Source: Candidatus Hodarchaeota archaeon (GTDB lineage: Archaea; Asgardarchaeota; Heimdallarchaeia; Hodarchaeales; YT1-039). From it: DNA of 49,705 bases. The position numbers and the translations under genes were made by a program. The first letter of the stretch is position 1, and each line of letters opens with the position of its first letter. This document shows positions 24,751-34,187 of the stretch, in pieces. The stretch spans positions 1-49,705 of the forward strand of contig JAEOTF010000136.1 in NCBI GenBank assembly GCA_016840025.1, written 5' to 3'. The notes under the pieces were generated by a model. That model was not told the origin of the DNA. It made no database searches and was given only the letters and a program-made list of their open reading frames with translations.

Positions 24751-25275
24751 TTATTCTATTTCATGAACTAAACTCTCTAAAGAACGACGTTGTGTTGGAT
24801 TTGGTGACTCTCGTGGATAACCAATTGGGAGTATAGCAATAGGGACAATATTCTTCTTTTCTTGAATATTTAACACTCTTTGAACGTTATTATCATCAAA
24901 AGCCCCGATCCAACAAGAAGATAACCCTAGAGCTTCAGCTGCAAGCATAGCAAAAGTCACAGCAATAGTTGCATCTTGTACAGAATACAATTTAACGCCT
25001 CTATTTCCATAATGAACAGAAGAACGGCGTTTGTTAGCACAAAAACAAAGAACGATAGATGCTTGGGCAATAAAGTTTTGTCCATAAGCAGCATTCGCTA
25101 GAGCAGCTTTTTTCTCACTTGAAGAAACCATAAATATTTCATAGGCTTGTAGGTTTCCTGCAGAAGGAGCTCTATTTGCAGCATCCAAAATTTGGGTTAT
25201 ATCGCTTTCAGATATTTCTTTTGGAGAGTAAGCACGAATTGAACAGCGTTTCTTAAGTAATTCAAAAAAATCCAT
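24751..25275 (-). CDS. Nitroreductase-family FMN oxidoreductase
   Basis: 174-residue FMN protein of the nitroreductase fold. RCSIRAYSPKEIS at residues 10-22, APSAGNLQAYEIFMV (flavin contacts), the QDATIAVTFAMLAAEALGLS helix and SCWIGAFDDN are family signatures, and IAILPIGYPRE sits near the end. It would reduce an electrophile with NAD(P)H as dimer. The substrate is unknown. It is convergent with the PAC2 gene, only 10 bases apart. Confidence 0.9.
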   Translation of the reverse strand: MDFFELLKKRCSIRAYSPKEISESDITQILDAANRAPSAGNLQAYEIFMVSSSEKKAALANAAYGQNFIAQASIVLCFCANKRRSSVHYGNRGVKLYSVQDATIAVTFAMLAAEALGLSSCWIGAFDDNNVQRVLNIQEKKNIVPIAILPIGYPRESPNPTQRRSLESLVHEIE

Positions 25276-25325
25276 AAGCCTACCTCAAGAACATAAACTT
25301 TCAATGAATTGACATTCTTCCAGCG

Positions 25326-25469
25326 CTAAAGCAATGGGATTCTTGACACTAGTCTCTCATATCGGGAATACAACTGTGGACGTGTCATCGCCCCGTTCTT
25401 GACTTCCACAGAATAAACAATGTTCTCCCGAGGATCCCCGATGTTTACTTCGCCTACTTTTTCACCTCT
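25326..25469 (-). pseudogene. In-frame coding-like stretch after the DENN-like gene's TAG
   Basis: Directly after the TAG at 25470-25472 the same frame stays open for 47 codons and reads protein-like, with GEVNIGDPRENIVYSVEVKN and MTRPQLYSRYERLVSRI, ending at a TAG at 25326-25328. The D-P...E-V-K pattern resembles a PD-(D/E)XK nuclease strand. It may be a lost C-terminus of the DENN-like gene after a nonsense mutation, or a separate nuclease fragment. No start codon or ribosome binding site of its own is clear. Confidence 0.4.
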
Positions 25470-26519
25470 CTAGGTATACCAAACTAGGGACAGTCTTACA
25501 GCAAGTGGGTTGATTTGAAGCGCAAGAGCATCAATAATTTCCAAGGTGGCTTCATCGAGTGATTTACGAAAGTTAACAAGAGTGTCTTTATCTTTCTTCT
25601 TTGCAGTCACAATATTAAGCAAGGTATTCACCTGAGAGAGAACGAAATTAATCCGCGTGTGAATAAAGCGTTCGGCTTTCTCTTGGTCGAGTTTTGAAAT
25701 CTGTTTAAGCAGTTTTTTCGAGAAGTTACATTTTGTTCCACGGTAAACCTTACCTTCCTTGAGATCCAGAGAGACCTCGTCCTTGTAATGTTTGGCAAGC
25801 GTGGAAGGGATCCCAATGATGTCCGCGAATCTCGGATGCACAACCTTTTCAGTATATGTGACTCTCCGAAGAGTTCGATGGGGCACAAAGAGTTCCAAGG
25901 TCGATTGCATTAAATCAACGAGGGGTTCATCACCCACAATAACAATGGTTTCGCCCAGAATGACGGCACGGATGAGTTGATCGGCGTCCTTACGAACCAT
26001 TCTGAAGAAGAACTGAAAAGAACCCCGTTGATCCGCACGACGGATGGTTACGCGTGTCTTACGAACCTCTTCTTCGATGATCATTTCCGTGGAGGCAAGA
26101 TCTTGCCCCCATTCTCCGATTGTCTTCTCCAAGCTCTTGGATAGCTCATACTTTTCAGGATCGTAATAATAACCCTGTTTAATGCCATCAGCTATTTGTT
26201 CTGCTTGACGTCGTAACAATGATACTTGTTTATAAAAATTCATTTGCTGGCCATGATCCACGATATAACTAAGTGAAGCAACACTATTTTTTTCTTTTAC
26301 GAACTCCCCCTCGATCGTAAATAGAAATACATACGCAATTTTTTCTTCCTCTGGAAAAGGAATGACCGCATCGGCGGATTCGATCGTTTTTTGACTCATC
26401 ATTGAGAGAGTCATCTGACTCTTTAATGCCACTTTCCTAGCCATTTCCTGACCTACACCTTGGAAAAAGACGGGTCTTGGGCCTTTAATATGATCGAACA
26501 CGCTGAAACAGACCGGCAT
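25470..26519 (-). CDS. Longin + DENN-like protein (folliculin-like)
   Basis: 349-residue protein that I read as an archaeal relative of folliculin/DENN proteins. Residues 1-115 look like a longin domain: CFSVFDHIKGPRPVFFQ first, where folliculin has a similar GPR turn, then IAYVFLFTIEGEF and a long helix (LLRRQAEQIADGIKQ). Residues 178-305 resemble a cDENN core: ILGETIVIVGDEPLVDLMQS, LFVPHR, then RRVTYTEKV and ADIIGIP, followed by helices. In eukaryotes such proteins regulate small GTPases. The comparison is from memory of the family pattern. A paralogue lies at 38779. Base use looks richer in G and C than in many neighbours. A TAG ends it while coding-like sequence continues. Confidence 0.68.
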   Translation of the reverse strand: MPVCFSVFDHIKGPRPVFFQGVGQEMARKVALKSQMTLSMMSQKTIESADAVIPFPEEEKIAYVFLFTIEGEFVKEKNSVASLSYIVDHGQQMNFYKQVSLLRRQAEQIADGIKQGYYYDPEKYELSKSLEKTIGEWGQDLASTEMIIEEEVRKTRVTIRRADQRGSFQFFFRMVRKDADQLIRAVILGETIVIVGDEPLVDLMQSTLELFVPHRTLRRVTYTEKVVHPRFADIIGIPSTLAKHYKDEVSLDLKEGKVYRGTKCNFSKKLLKQISKLDQEKAERFIHTRINFVLSQVNTLLNIVTAKKKDKDTLVNFRKSLDEATLEIIDALALQINPLAVRLSLVWYT

Positions 26520-26772
26520 TCTTGACGATCTCCAAAGGGTTATTTTAAAAGCAAATTATTACATTAAATAGTATGATAAAATCCTCATGGCATAAAAACA
26601 TGATTGATCATTTGAAATTTTTTTTTAGAAACCACATCTAACTCACTTTATCTTTCTCTTAATTGCCCGTTTTCACCCAAATTCTATTTTTTACTAGAAA
26701 TATATGAAATATAGTCGCTGTCATGGAAGATTAAAACAAAAAAACTGAAGAGGAGAAGAAAGCTAATTGTAC

Positions 26773-28689
26773 TCATTCTTTCTTAAGTAAGTCCTTCATT
26801 AGGTCTATCGCTGAAGAAACCTCATCTATAGATGCACCGTCTTCAATGGTACTCAAATCACCGATTTCTTTGCCTTCGTAGATACGTTTCAGAATCCGAC
26901 GCATAATTTTCCCACTACGTGTCTTTGGAAGCATGCTGACAACTTCTACCGCTTTGGGTGTTGCTATTGGACCCACATTATCACGTACAACTTGGATAAT
27001 CTCTTTTTTAAGCTTTTCAGTAGCTTCATAACCTTGACGAAGAACCACAAAAGCGATCACCACAGTTCCTTTGGTTTTGTCATCTACACCGATACAGGAA
27101 GTTTCAGCTACTGCAGCATGGGAAGAAACAGCTTCTTCGATCTCACGTGTGCCTAAACGATGTCCAGCTATTTTTATAACTTCATCAGCGCGACCTAAAA
27201 CCCAGAAATACCCGTCTTCATCTTGAATGGCATAATCTCCTGTATAATAGAACTGCTTCCCTGGAAAAACTTCCCAATAGGTCGATTTGTATCTCTCATC
27301 ATCTCCATAAACTGTCATCAATGTTCCTGGTGGTAATGGAGGTTTAGAAACTAGCGTTCCTTTTTCTCTTCGTGGTAATTCCTCACCATTTTCATCAACG
27401 ACTAAAAGGTCATAACCCATCGCAGGTTTAGTCGGGGAACCAGGTTTTATGGGTAAAAATTCAATACCAAGCATATTAGCTAAAATAGACCAACCACTCT
27501 CAGTTTGCCAATAATGGTCAATGATTGGAGCTCCACCTAATGCTTTTGTTGCCCAATGATAGGTTGGTTCATCGAGCGGTTCGCCAGCTAAGAAGAAATA
27601 GCGGATACTTGACAAATCTCGCTCTTTATACCATTTCTCATCAAATTTCTTCAGAATCCGAAACGCAGTAGGTGATGAAAAAATGACACTGACACCATAT
27701 TTTTCGATTACATTCCACCAAATACCTGGGTTGGGGTAGACAGGTGTCCCTTCATAAATAACTGTAGGAATACCTAATAATAGTGGCCCATATACACAAT
27801 ATGAATGGCCTACCACCCAGCCAATGTCACTAGTAGAGAAATAAACATCACGATCGGGTTGACAGTCATAAATTTGTTTCATAGAAGCATATAATGCAAC
27901 CATGTAGCCACCAGTATCACGAAGGACACCTTTAGGTTTACCAGTAGTACCAGATGTATAAAGAATGTAAGATGGATCTGTACTCTCCAATGCTTCAGGT
28001 TCCACAAAGTTCATGCCTTTAGTTTCAAGAAGCTCCATCCAATCCAAATCACGGCCTTCTATTCTTGAAAAATCAGGATCAAGATTTCGGTTACAAACGA
28101 TTACCTTCTCCAATTGGAATTCAGCCATTTCTATGGCATCATCTACGATTTCTTTCAGTTTAACCACTTTCCCCATTCGAATTCCTGCGTCACAAGTAAG
28201 CAGTAGTTTAGGTTTAGCATCATCAATTCTGCCTGCAAGCGATTCACGGGAGAATCCTGCAAAAACTACGGAGTGAATTGCACCGATGCGAACACACGCA
28301 AGCATTGCTAGAATTGCTTCTGGTACCATCGGCATATAAATGATAACTCTGTCCCCTTTTTTAATTCCTAGATTCTTTAAGACACCAGAGAGCTTATTAA
28401 CTTCTTTATAAAGATGATAATAGGTATAAACTCTCGATTCACTGGTTTCAGGACTTTCCCAAATAAGAGCTGCTGTTCCTCTTTTTGTTCCCAATGCATG
28501 GCGATCTATTGCATTATAACATAAGTTAGTCTTTCCACCTACAAACCAACGGAAAAAGGGATAGTTAGAGTTGTCTAAAACTTTATCCCATTTTTTATAC
28601 CAATGTAATTCCTCAGCTTCTCTTCCCCAAAATTCTGTCGGATTTTCAAGGGATAATCTATGTGTTTCCTTATACGTCTTATATTCCAT
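26773..28689 (-). CDS. Acetyl/propionyl-CoA synthetase (AMP-forming)
   Basis: ANL-superfamily ligase, about 638 residues, making acyl-CoA and AMP from acid, ATP and CoA. YTSGTTGKPKGV is the P-loop-like A3 motif, HYWQTESGW the acyl-pocket/A5 region, YTGDYAIQDEDGYFWVLGR the A7 hinge, and KTRSGKIMRR the C-terminal catalytic Lys segment. TNLCYNAIDRH near the N-terminus and IKPGSPTKPAMGYD are closer to propionyl-CoA synthetases (PrpE) than to classical Acs, so propionate is a likely substrate. The ATG at 28689 is preferred because GGGTG sits seven bases before it; a GTG at 28698 is the alternative. Confidence 0.9.
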   Translation of the reverse strand: MEYKTYKETHRLSLENPTEFWGREAEELHWYKKWDKVLDNSNYPFFRWFVGGKTNLCYNAIDRHALGTKRGTAALIWESPETSESRVYTYYHLYKEVNKLSGVLKNLGIKKGDRVIIYMPMVPEAILAMLACVRIGAIHSVVFAGFSRESLAGRIDDAKPKLLLTCDAGIRMGKVVKLKEIVDDAIEMAEFQLEKVIVCNRNLDPDFSRIEGRDLDWMELLETKGMNFVEPEALESTDPSYILYTSGTTGKPKGVLRDTGGYMVALYASMKQIYDCQPDRDVYFSTSDIGWVVGHSYCVYGPLLLGIPTVIYEGTPVYPNPGIWWNVIEKYGVSVIFSSPTAFRILKKFDEKWYKERDLSSIRYFFLAGEPLDEPTYHWATKALGGAPIIDHYWQTESGWSILANMLGIEFLPIKPGSPTKPAMGYDLLVVDENGEELPRREKGTLVSKPPLPPGTLMTVYGDDERYKSTYWEVFPGKQFYYTGDYAIQDEDGYFWVLGRADEVIKIAGHRLGTREIEEAVSSHAAVAETSCIGVDDKTKGTVVIAFVVLRQGYEATEKLKKEIIQVVRDNVGPIATPKAVEVVSMLPKTRSGKIMRRILKRIYEGKEIGDLSTIEDGASIDEVSSAIDLMKDLLKKE

Positions 28690-28927
28690 ATTCAGCACCC
28701 AGTTATTTTGTGTATTTTAATTGCTAAATACTATTGTTTCTAATAGGGTTTAAAATAATTTTGTGAAAATTAGGTCTCCCAGCACCGAGAAACTTCAATC
28801 TGTTTGATAAAGGTTAATCTACCTTCATTCATAGCGTGTAACTGTATTATTCTAAAAAATAAAAAATGAGCGAGATTTTTAGAGAAAACAGAACACGCGA
28901 TTTACTATACCCAAAAAATCGTGGTCG

Positions 28928-29359
28928 CTAGCCACTAGTTGGTTCTGTTTCTAATTCATCAACAGGAATGTCAAATTCGATGAGTGTATCACGAAATTCC
29001 TTCACTCGTGCAAGACGACGTATTTCGTGGCGTAGATATCTATGAACTAGATCTCCCTTACTATCATCTTGCATACCATGCCATGGTTCTATAATTACTA
29101 CATCATTGGGGCGAATGCGATATCCTCGACGTAATCTTCCAGGAATGCGAGCGACTCGTACTTGACTATCTGCGCATAAAACTTCCATACGGCGATCACC
29201 TAGCGCTCTAACAATAACACCCAGCAATTCTCCTTCCTGCGGATACCTGACACGAACTGGGCCTGTAGGAGCAGATTGACCAGTACCCCTCTTTTTGCTC
29301 CGACTCCTAAAATCACTCTTACTTTTCTTTTTCTTTTTCTTTAGAGATTTCTTCTTCAT
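28928..29359 (-). CDS. eif1A: Translation initiation factor aIF1A
   Basis: Archaeal homologue of eIF1A, an OB-fold protein that binds the A-site region of the small ribosomal subunit during initiation. A very basic N-terminal tail (residues 1-25) is followed by the core EGELLGVIVRALGDRRMEVL, then RIPGRLRRGYRIRPNDVVII and a helical C-terminal part. 143 residues from the ATG at 29359, preceded by AGAAGGAAA about eight bases upstream. An in-frame upstream start at 29386 is unlikely. It is a single gene here with no ribosomal neighbours. Confidence 0.95.
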   Translation of the reverse strand: MKKKSLKKKKKKSKSDFRSRSKKRGTGQSAPTGPVRVRYPQEGELLGVIVRALGDRRMEVLCADSQVRVARIPGRLRRGYRIRPNDVVIIEPWHGMQDDSKGDLVHRYLRHEIRRLARVKEFRDTLIEFDIPVDELETEPTSG

Positions 29360-29619
29360 TCTAAATTTCCTTCTGCAGTTAAGCAAGTTAGTTCAAAGCA
29401 TCATTTCTTCTCTTCTTCAATGCCAATTTAATTTGTGAAATTGTTCACTTTCTATACGAAGAAACATGAATTCTTTCTCTTGTTTAAAGAGGAACATAAA
29501 CCCGTAGTACTTAATATACTGCTGATAAGTGCTCTGCGAAAACTTTCCTGAAGAAGCTTTCTTAAGCTTATCTTTTCAAACAATGAGTAACAATCAACAA
29601 GAGGACAGATCAAAAAACA

Positions 29620-30282
29620 ATGAAAGAAAACAATCATTATTTCGAAATTAAAACGCTTGTAGATCACCTGAAAACAAAAAATCGGCGTAAATGTCTTCAG
29701 ATGGTGGAAAAATACACTTCTATGTTCCATCTCACTGAAATCTATGTTGATATTTTACAACCAGTTCTGCAACAAATTGGTACATACTGGGATGAGAAAC
29801 AAGTAAAGATTGATGTTAAACAGGAAATGGTTGAAATAATAAATTTATTAATGACCCACCTTCGTGAAAGATACACTGCAAAAAATAAAAACGGTTTAAG
29901 GGCAATATTAGCAACTACGCCTGGTGAAAAGCACATAATTGGACTAATAATGGTAGCTGACGCATTAACATTAGATGGATGGAAAGTTTGGTGTGTAGAA
30001 CCTAATTCTTCTGTAGAAGAAGTGATTTCGTTAGTGAAAAAAGTAGAACCAGACTTGGTTGGATTTTCAGTAACTATGACCGCATCTATAGCCCATACCA
30101 AGGAACTTATAGCTCAAATAAAGGAACTTGTAACAACTACCATCTGTGTTGGAGGTATTGCTTTCTATCAAAAGCCAAATCTCTGGCAAAAAATAGGAGC
30201 AGATTTGTTTGCATCAACCGCTAAATGTGTTGACCCCATATTAACAGAGATGATCATGTACAAAAGAAATAAGAATAAATAA
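29620..30282 (+). CDS. Stand-alone cobalamin (B12)-binding domain protein
   Basis: 220 residues: an N-terminal helical cap domain (about 10-90) and a Rossmann-like B12-binding domain (about 100-220). The lower-ligand motif reads E-K-H-I-I-G (GEKHIIG) instead of D-x-H-x2-G. GWKVWCVEPNSSVEEVIS, PDLVGFSVTM and TICVGGIAF are the usual GxxV, SxT and GG segments. The histidine should coordinate cobalt. It resembles corrinoid proteins of methyltransferases and the sensor half of CarH-type regulators, but lacks a DNA-binding domain and the Glu-His pair of CarH. No methyltransferase is adjacent, so a sensory or adaptor role is possible. Confidence 0.82.
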   Translation: MKENNHYFEIKTLVDHLKTKNRRKCLQMVEKYTSMFHLTEIYVDILQPVLQQIGTYWDEKQVKIDVKQEMVEIINLLMTHLRERYTAKNKNGLRAILATTPGEKHIIGLIMVADALTLDGWKVWCVEPNSSVEEVISLVKKVEPDLVGFSVTMTASIAHTKELIAQIKELVTTTICVGGIAFYQKPNLWQKIGADLFASTAKCVDPILTEMIMYKRNKNK

Positions 30283-30328
30283 TGCATAAATATCTCTAAT
30301 TATTTGAGAAACTATATAACAGAAAGAA

Positions 30329-33227
30329 ATGACAGCTACAGGGGGCTAATACAACGCAAACCTATAACATTCAATCATGGTTTTCACTTGCCACTAAGAC
30401 TGGAATATCTGTTGTTTCTTTTGGAGTACCTGGAGTCAAAACTGACATAGATGAACAGGTTTTTACAGGCGGTTTGACTGCAGTTCAGTCTTTATTCGCG
30501 TCAGACATAGGAATGCAAACATCAGAGGACGCTTTTATTGGTGGGGGAGATACATCACGAATTGGACGCTTTGCTGTTACTGAGATAATAAATAACGAAC
30601 CACGGGAAATGGTAGCTCAATTCCTTTTGGTTAGTAAAGATGCCACAGCAGTTCCAGCGGATATACTCAAATTGAGTCAGGAAGCTTTAGTGGATTTCGC
30701 TCGTCGAATCATTAAAACTGAATTTTGGTCAGACGTGGAATGGAACTTACAAAGTATCGATTTAGAAAAGGTATTTGAAGAATTTTTAGAGTCAATAGCT
30801 GTAGCCAGGAAAAGTGCACGCATTGAGACGAGTGCAGCACCCTATGAGGAACTGGTTAGAAAATCAATCCATGCAAGTTTTCATACGTATGATCCCTTTC
30901 CGACTTTAGTAAAATTAACTCGAGAAAAGGATATAGAGACGGAAGTGGGAAAAAAACATGATTCATACCTCCAAAAGTTTAGTAAAGAACTTATGATTGC
31001 TATCCTCGGAGAAAATCCAATACCGGTGCTTCTTCATCCCAAACCCAAGAAATTACTTCAAGAAACTCTTAAACTCGTGAAAAAAATCTTTATTGAATTC
31101 CAACAAGAAATCGGAATAGAATGGATAAAAAAGAGTATAGAGGATTTTCTAGAGCGCGAAGCGGAAAAGTTTCTGGAACCATACTCCCTCACAGATCTTA
31201 GAACCGCGAAAGAAGATCTTACCCTTGCACTAGAAAGCATTTTACTGAAGAAATTTGGAGTTAGATGCCCAGTTTTGTTTTTATTGTATCCTAATTTCAA
31301 TAAAAGTCATTCATTAGTGAAAGAAGCCATAAATATCGTTTTAGATGCGATTCTTCAAGATTATGATCAAGGGAACGCGTTAGAAACAATCGTATCTCAA
31401 ATAGTTCGCCTTCCCTCTAAAGAAAGGGAATTTTATGGTATCTTTGTACGGAGCTTCTGTAATCGACATCCGCGTGGCCTTAATGATTATGGATGGATTT
31501 TTCTTCGACGACTGCTTGAACAACTCCTTACTCGAGGTGAATCACAACCAAAAGTGTCTGTTCTTTATGATTTCGTTAAAAAAAGCGAGTTAAATGTAGC
31601 TGATCCTCGCTTGACAGAACAAATCTTGGAAAAGATCAAAGAAGCAAGACTCAAACCTAAACAAAAACTAAAGTTTGATGTTCACCATGGCTCAGAGATC
31701 AGGACGTTTTATAGTGCCTTACGAGGAGCTATTGTCGATACTGTTGATATAATTGCGAATTCCGCTTTCTGGGGGGATGAAGGGATGGGATACATCCCTA
31801 TACAGCTAATCGATTTGTTAGAAAGTTTAGGAAAACAGATTTACATAACAAGAATGGTTCTAGGAATTTTGGAACGTATTGATAAACATTCATGGAAGGG
31901 ATTCGATCCCAAAGGCAACCTTGCTTCTTTAAACCAGAGAATTGGAGAAAGAAATGACGTTACTCTTGATACAGTTATTGATATTTGGCAAGATCCATAT
32001 ACAATTATACAGCAAAGCTGTGTGAATCACGAAAACAGAATAGATATGGAAGTTGAAAGTATCAACAAAATTCTCAAACAATTAATCAAAGAAGACCAAA
32101 AATGGGCAAAAATTATAGAAACTGCGAATCTAATGGAGTTCATCAAAAAGCTAAATTCGAAGTTTAAGAGCTTATTTAACTCGTTAGATAAGAAGCAGCT
32201 GTCTAGTTTAAGTGAAGTGCAACAAAAGCTGCAGAAAGAAAGCGAAAAAACGCTTGAAACCCTTTCTAAACAAATAAATAAGCTTCAAGATACCAAAGAC
32301 TCAAAATATGAAAAAACCAGAAAGAAAATTCAGCAATCATCTTTGAAAGAGATAAAAAATCACCAAGAATTCTGTCAACGGCTTGAGAAAGATGCCATTA
32401 AGCTATCAGAAAAAATAAAACAGGATATAAAGGCAGACAGAAAAAATCTTCCAAAAAATCTCCAAGAACTTGTCAAAAAAGTAAAAACGCTCCCTTTCAT
32501 ATCTCAATGGGACAAAAAAGAAGAAAAAAGAAAATTCCCTGATAAAGAACGAGTTGTTAATTCAGTTAGCTTAAGGATAGGGCAAACTCAACTGGATAGA
32601 CTAGTTGGTCTCAGTGAGGTTTCTAAAGCGCGAGCTTTTTGCATATTTGAAGAATTAGCTCCTTCTATCGCTGATTTAGCAATGTTTATTGCGATTTCTG
32701 ACCCTCAAGGATCCCAAATCGTCCAAAATGCCACAAATTTAGTGGTTTCTAAAGGACAAAGGTTTCTTACTGAAATCTATAAGCAAGTAGAGGATTATTC
32801 TAAAAATCTACTCAGATTAATCATCTCACAACCGCTCTCCGAGATAACACAAATTTATCTCCTTGAAGATATGCCCGTTCATAAGTTTCAAGAGCAACCA
32901 TGTATCTTAATATCGGATACACCTGTTTATCTCCTAGGTTCTAACCAAACAATGGAAGACTTATTAGGATTTCCTGTTCTTCACCGCCCATCACCAGATA
33001 AACAGGGCTGGGCTCAAATTCTTATCCCTCTTGAAGTACATCCACCACCGGAACTTCAAATCCAGTCACTTTCTCAAGCTATACGAGAGACATTGATTTC
33101 ATCTTTCAGGCGAGAACTTTCAGGGATCATTAACTTTCTTCATGAAACAGGAGAAATGTTTTCTAAATATGCAAGTGAAAATATCAATAAATATTTTGAT
33201 GAGGTCACAGCAGCACTTCTGTTCTAA
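30329..33227 (+). CDS. Large longin/roadblock-like N-domain plus coiled-coil protein (5' frame disturbed)
   Basis: About 960-residue protein of unknown function. The N-terminus (GISVVSFGVPG, then FTGGLTAVQSLFASDIG) has the strand-strand-helix start of longin or roadblock folds. The long middle is helical, with a clear coiled coil around residues 580-650 of the 917-residue frame (KLQKESEKTLETLSKQINKL). The final 250 residues are again mixed. The first usable in-frame start is TTG 30474, which would cut into the N-terminal fold. The conserved frame is open back to 30333, and ATG 30329 joins it if one G is removed from GGGGG at 30341-30345. Hence the start given, with an indel assumed. It heads the run leading to the second DENN-like gene, so a trafficking or cytoskeletal role is a context guess. 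Confidence 0.62.
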
Positions 33228-33247
33228 AGAAACAAGGCTAGAAGAGC

Positions 33248-34132
33248 ATGGTAACTACAGTTTTATTCACTCTTGATATTGATCCTTCTTTTCCTTGGAG
33301 ATCGGACATCCGAGGGTTAAAAGAATTCCTTGGTTGGTTAAAAAAAGCTCGTTGTCAAACAGATTTTGTTTGTGAGATGAATTTCACAGGAAATGCCTTA
33401 ATTCAAATAGTTAAAATAAGCCCAAAAATTCTTAATCAATTGAAAGAGTTAGTAAAGGCGCAGATCATTGAGGTTGGGAATCATGGCTATACTCATCGAC
33501 CATTTGTCTCTTCAGAGAAGAATTTTGGTCTTAAAAGATATATGAGTGGAAAAAAAATAACCAACCTCATTAAAACAATGATATATGAACGTCAAAAAAC
33601 TGATAACACCAGGACATCGCTTCGGTATGCTATTAATTTTTTTCTTGCGAGACCAAAGGATCTTTCGAAACAAGAGATAATTTATGAAATTCGTAAATCT
33701 AACAATCTACTAAAAAAGGTCTTTTCTCAACAACCGCATGTATTTCGAGCACCATTCTTTTCATCTTCTCAACTAGTTTCGGAAATAATCCAAAAGGAAG
33801 GAATAAAATGTGATTTAAGCAGTTATATTGAAGCTGAAGGGAATAGGTTACAGGCAGTTGTACCTAGAGATATTTCAGGGCAGATAGGAAAACTCTGGGA
33901 AGTACCCACCTCTGCAAAGCTCGACCCAAATCCTTGGATAGAAAATATATCTACTTACAAACCAGGTTTATTACCATCTGGTTTGACAGTCATAATAATG
34001 CATCCTTCAGAATTCACTTTCACCTACCCACAGTCACGTATTGTAAAAAAAAGATTCTTACAACTTTTAGAAGAAACGGATAAATTTATTTTGTCTGAAA
34101 AAGTGATAGAAGTAAAAAAAAGGGAGGGTTAA
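33248..34132 (+). CDS. Polysaccharide deacetylase-like (NodB-fold) protein
   Basis: 294-residue NodB-homology enzyme. TLDIDPSFPW holds the metal-binding Asp pair. GNHGYTHRPF carries the His-x3-His metal motif. VFRAPFFSSSQ is the R-x-P motif of the active site, and IMHPSEF near the end supplies the last His. The family removes N- or O-acetyl groups from sugars, or acts as a general amidohydrolase. No signal peptide is seen, so it would act in the cytoplasm. The ATG start is 20 bases after the preceding stop. Confidence 0.82.
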   Translation: MVTTVLFTLDIDPSFPWRSDIRGLKEFLGWLKKARCQTDFVCEMNFTGNALIQIVKISPKILNQLKELVKAQIIEVGNHGYTHRPFVSSEKNFGLKRYMSGKKITNLIKTMIYERQKTDNTRTSLRYAINFFLARPKDLSKQEIIYEIRKSNNLLKKVFSQQPHVFRAPFFSSSQLVSEIIQKEGIKCDLSSYIEAEGNRLQAVVPRDISGQIGKLWEVPTSAKLDPNPWIENISTYKPGLLPSGLTVIIMHPSEFTFTYPQSRIVKKRFLQLLEETDKFILSEKVIEVKKREG

Positions 34133-34187
34133 ATGAAGATGGAGAATTTCCTAACCAAAATGACAGTATCCTGGGAAGCTTTAGGTC

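Noticed and set aside
25470..25472. TAG read as pyrrolysine
   Set aside because: TAG ends several unrelated genes here and no pyl gene is in the window; mutation or a separate fragment is simpler.
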